NCBI RefSeq assembly: GCF_014199255.1
Contig: NZ_JACIJF010000003.1
Span: 1 to 64,000 of the forward strand
DNA length: 64,000 nucleotides
Source: Sphingomonas xinjiangensis
GTDB lineage: Bacteria > Pseudomonadota > Alphaproteobacteria > Sphingomonadales > Sphingomonadaceae
Reading direction: 5' to 3'
Shown here: positions 61,936 through 64,000 of the stretch, piece after piece
How the letters are laid out: each line of letters begins with the position of its first letter
Numbering within the stretch: position 1 is the first letter of the stretch
Translations under genes and position numbers: made by a program
The notes under the pieces: generated by a model
The model's input: the letters and a program-made list of their open reading frames with translations, nothing else
The model's database searches: none
What the model was told of the DNA's origin: nothing

Positions 61936-62829
61936 ATGGAGCTGCAGCGCATTGCCCTGTCGACCGGCGTGGAACTGGACGTGGCCATCGCCGGCGGCCG
62001 CGCCAATCCCCCGGTCATCCTGCTCCACGGCTTCCCGGAATCGCACCACACCTGGCGCCACCAGATCCCGGAACTGGCGCGTGACCATTATGTGATCGCG
62101 CCCGACCAGCGCGGCTATGCTCGGTCGGCCAAGCCCGAGGGCGTCGATAACTACAGCGCGGACAAGATCATCGCCGATCTGATCGCGCTCGCCGACGCGC
62201 TGGAGGTGAAGCAGTTCACGCTGGTGGGGCATGACTGGGGCGGCGCCATCGCCTGGGGGGCGGCGATCCTGCATCCGCTGCGCGTGACGCGGCTGGTCAT
62301 TCTCAACGCGCCGCATCCGCGCGTCTTTCAAAAGAGCCTGTATGACGACCGCGAGCAGCGCAAGGCGAGCCAGTATGTCAACTTCTTCCGCTCGACGACG
62401 ATTGATCAGGGGATGACCGGGACGGCGCTGGAGCATTTCTTCGCATCGGACTTCGCCCAGCACGTGGTGGGCGGGATCGCTGGCGAGGAAAAGGCGATCT
62501 ACATGGATCAATGGGGTCAACCGGGCGCGATGACCGCGATGCTCAATTGGTATCGCGCAAGCGGATTTGACGTGCCCAAGCCCGACGAGGAAGTGACGCG
62601 CCCGGCGACGCTCGACGGCCCATTCCCGCCCGTCACACAGCCGACGCTGGTGATCTGGGGCATGCAGGACAAGGCGTTGCTGCCGGTGCAGGTCGACGGG
62701 CTGCCGCCCTATGTGCCCAACCTTACCGTCGTGAAGATCGCGAATGGCGGGCATTTCATCCCATGGGAGAAGCCGGAGGCCGTGAACGCCGCATTGCGCG
62801 ACTGGCTGTCCGCACAGGTTAGGCCGTAG
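61936..62829 (+). CDS. Alpha/beta hydrolase, epoxide-hydrolase-like
   Basis: A 297-residue hydrolase from ATG 61936, preceded by AGGAGG (61926-61931). The oxyanion motif H-G-F-P-E is at 31-35, the nucleophile Asp100 in V-G-H-D-W-G-G, and the catalytic His in N-G-G-H-F-I-P-W-E-K-P near the C-terminus. Asp rather than Ser as nucleophile, together with HGFPE, favours an epoxide hydrolase or related dehalogenase. It lies 20 bases after the zinc-ribbon gene. Confidence 0.88.
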   Translation: MELQRIALSTGVELDVAIAGGRANPPVILLHGFPESHHTWRHQIPELARDHYVIAPDQRGYARSAKPEGVDNYSADKIIADLIALADALEVKQFTLVGHDWGGAIAWGAAILHPLRVTRLVILNAPHPRVFQKSLYDDREQRKASQYVNFFRSTTIDQGMTGTALEHFFASDFAQHVVGGIAGEEKAIYMDQWGQPGAMTAMLNWYRASGFDVPKPDEEVTRPATLDGPFPPVTQPTLVIWGMQDKALLPVQVDGLPPYVPNLTVVKIANGGHFIPWEKPEAVNAALRDWLSAQVRP

Positions 62830-63134
62830 GCTCATAAACTGAACGGTCGAGATCGGTGCAATGCGGACCGGCATCTGTGGACGCCCCTTCGGATGCAAGC
62901 GGTAAATCGGGGCATGTTGGCACGTAGTCGGATGCTGTCATCTGTCCGGCCTCGATGAGCAGCGCCACAGCTGCGGGCCAGTATGGGAGTTCGCGGACCG
63001 GATCCATTTCAGCTTTGCGCGCTTGGGTAGCGCTCTGCCAGTCACTGGTTCTTCCGGCCCCGTCTCGCCGACTGTTGTGCCATACCCTCCTTCGATCCGC
63101 CTACGTCCCCGACGCCTCTGGCTGCGGCCGCGGC
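62830..63134. other. Intergenic region, no supported gene
   Basis: About 300 bases between the hydrolase and the IS110 copy. A 62-codon minus frame (62819-63007) overlaps the hydrolase end and has no recognised motif. The insertion sequence's left end should lie here, but I could not place terminal repeats; IS110 elements often lack them. Confidence 0.35.
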
Positions 63135-64000
63135 TTACGCCGTGACCACCGCCGGAGCTCTGTAATCTTCGTTCCTGGTCAGCAGCGCCCAAACCATGCG
63201 CGCCATCTTGTTGGCAAGCGCGACCGAGACGAGCATGCGCGGCTTGCGCGCGAGCATCCGCTCCAGCCATGAGCCGGCTGGCGCGCCATTACGAAACGCC
63301 TGCCTCACCACCGCACTACCGCCGATGATGAGCAGCCGACGTATCGTTCGTTCTCCCATCTTCGAGATGCTGCCCAGCCGCTGCTTGCCGCCTGTTGAGT
63401 GCTGTCGTGGCGCAAGCCCGAGCCAGGCGGCAAAGTCGCGGCTCTTCGCGAACGTCTCAACGGGTGGTGCAAGTGGCACGATTGCCGTGGCGGCAATCGG
63501 TCCGATGCCGGGGATGGTCATCAGCCGGCGTGCCGCCTCGTCTTCCTTGGCACGTCGTGCGATCTCGCGATCAAGAGTGGCGACGCGCTTGTCCAGTTCA
63601 GCCAGCAGGTCGACCATGACCCTGAACATCGGCAGCGCTTCAGCTGGCAGCGATGAGGCCATTTCCTCGTCCTCCAGCATCTCGGCCAACAGGGTCATGT
63701 GCGCTGTACCGCGCGGCGCCACCCAGCCATATTCCGTCAGGTGACCCCGGATCGCGTTGATGAGCTGCGTTCGCTGGCGCACCACCAGGTCCGCGTGCGG
63801 AACACCAGCCCTGCGGCCTGCTGCTCTTCACTCTTCACCGCCACGAAACGCATGCCGGGACGCTGCGCCGCCTCGCAGATCGCCTCCGCGTCGATCGCGT
63901 CATTCTTGTGCCGCTTCACGAACGGCTTCACGTACGCCGGCGGGATCAGCCGCACCTCGTGACCCATCGTCTGGAGCTCGCGCGCCCAGTGATGCGCGCC
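63135..64000 (-). pseudogene. IS110-family transposase with a frameshift, running off the window
   Basis: The 5' part, entering from the right edge, reads M-G-H-E-V-R-L-I-P-P-A-Y-V-K-P-F-V-K-R-H-K-N-D-A-I-D-A-E, the DEDD nuclease end, up to G-L-V-F-R-T-R. There the frame shifts near 63790-63795: one G is missing where R-D-L-V-V-R-Q-R would be expected. The rest, in another frame, gives V-R-Q-R-T-Q-L-I-N-A-I-R-G-H, the R-R-L-M-T-I-P-G-I-G-P-I-A-A-T motif and an end at 63135. It is a different IS110 subgroup from the copy at 14 kb. The true 5' end is outside the window. Confidence 0.82.

Overview
The window looks like chromosome of a sphingomonad (Alphaproteobacteria; Sphingomonas or a close relative). 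The signs are high GC, three large TonB-dependent receptors with sphingomonad-style plug domains, a 1,535-residue NAD-glutamate dehydrogenase, CobS/CobT, a pirin, and many ATGA/GTGA-coupled operons. Genus is inferred from gene content only.

Layout. 1-3.1 kb: the 3' end of an IS630-type transposase cuts off an MFS transporter; an aldo/keto reductase and a divergent LysR gene follow. 4.1-12.8 kb: a catabolic cluster (TonB receptor, MFS permease, type-B carboxylesterase, acyl-CoA ligase, TetR, SDR) with two matching TetR-type operators, one before the receptor and one before the SDR. 13-18.3 kb: a worn accessory stretch with a small tyrosine recombinase, a broken IS110 transposase, a GST, a WYL regulator and a deletion scar joining a headless flavin monooxygenase to a tailless ACT-like gene. 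18.3-20 kb: a Leu/Phe/Val-type dehydrogenase and a divergent Lrp regulator. 20-31.2 kb: a probable D-glutamate/peptide scavenging regulon (membrane dipeptidase, two penicillin-binding-type serine hydrolases, YkvI-like permease, DgcN, TonB receptor, DgcA, XRE-cupin regulator). Both of its leftward operons start at copies of one 42-bp element. 31.2-34 kb: a decayed integrative element beside tRNA-Thr(CGT): truncated P4-type integrase, truncated DUF2958 gene, AlpA gene with an amber codon, and a further fragment.

34.2-40.2 kb: PAS-like protein and NAD-glutamate dehydrogenase. 40.2-43.4 kb: a Fur-box-preceded operon (PepSY TM protein, DUF2271, DUF4198, ApbE), probably for flavin-dependent iron reduction. 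44.3-45.9 kb: a radical SAM enzyme with its SPASM-like Cys cluster on the N-terminal side, preceded by an unannotated 39-codon ORF that could be a RiPP precursor. This is my best candidate for an undescribed system. 46.6-51.2 kb: Fiu-type siderophore receptor, PiuC hydroxylase and two small envelope proteins. 51.3-55.1 kb: cobS and cobT separated by a VapBC-type toxin-antitoxin pair with a palindromic operator. 55.1-59.1 kb: HxlR regulator divergent from three VOC proteins, a GST, DUF1428 and SRPBCC genes. 59.2-62.8 kb: J-domain protein, BolA, GST, pirin, small zinc-ribbon-like protein and alpha/beta hydrolase. 63.1-64 kb: a frameshifted IS110 transposase running off the right edge.

No CRISPR array, rRNA gene or replication origin was seen. 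The only tRNA found is tRNA-Thr. All product names come from reading motifs by eye; no database search was possible.
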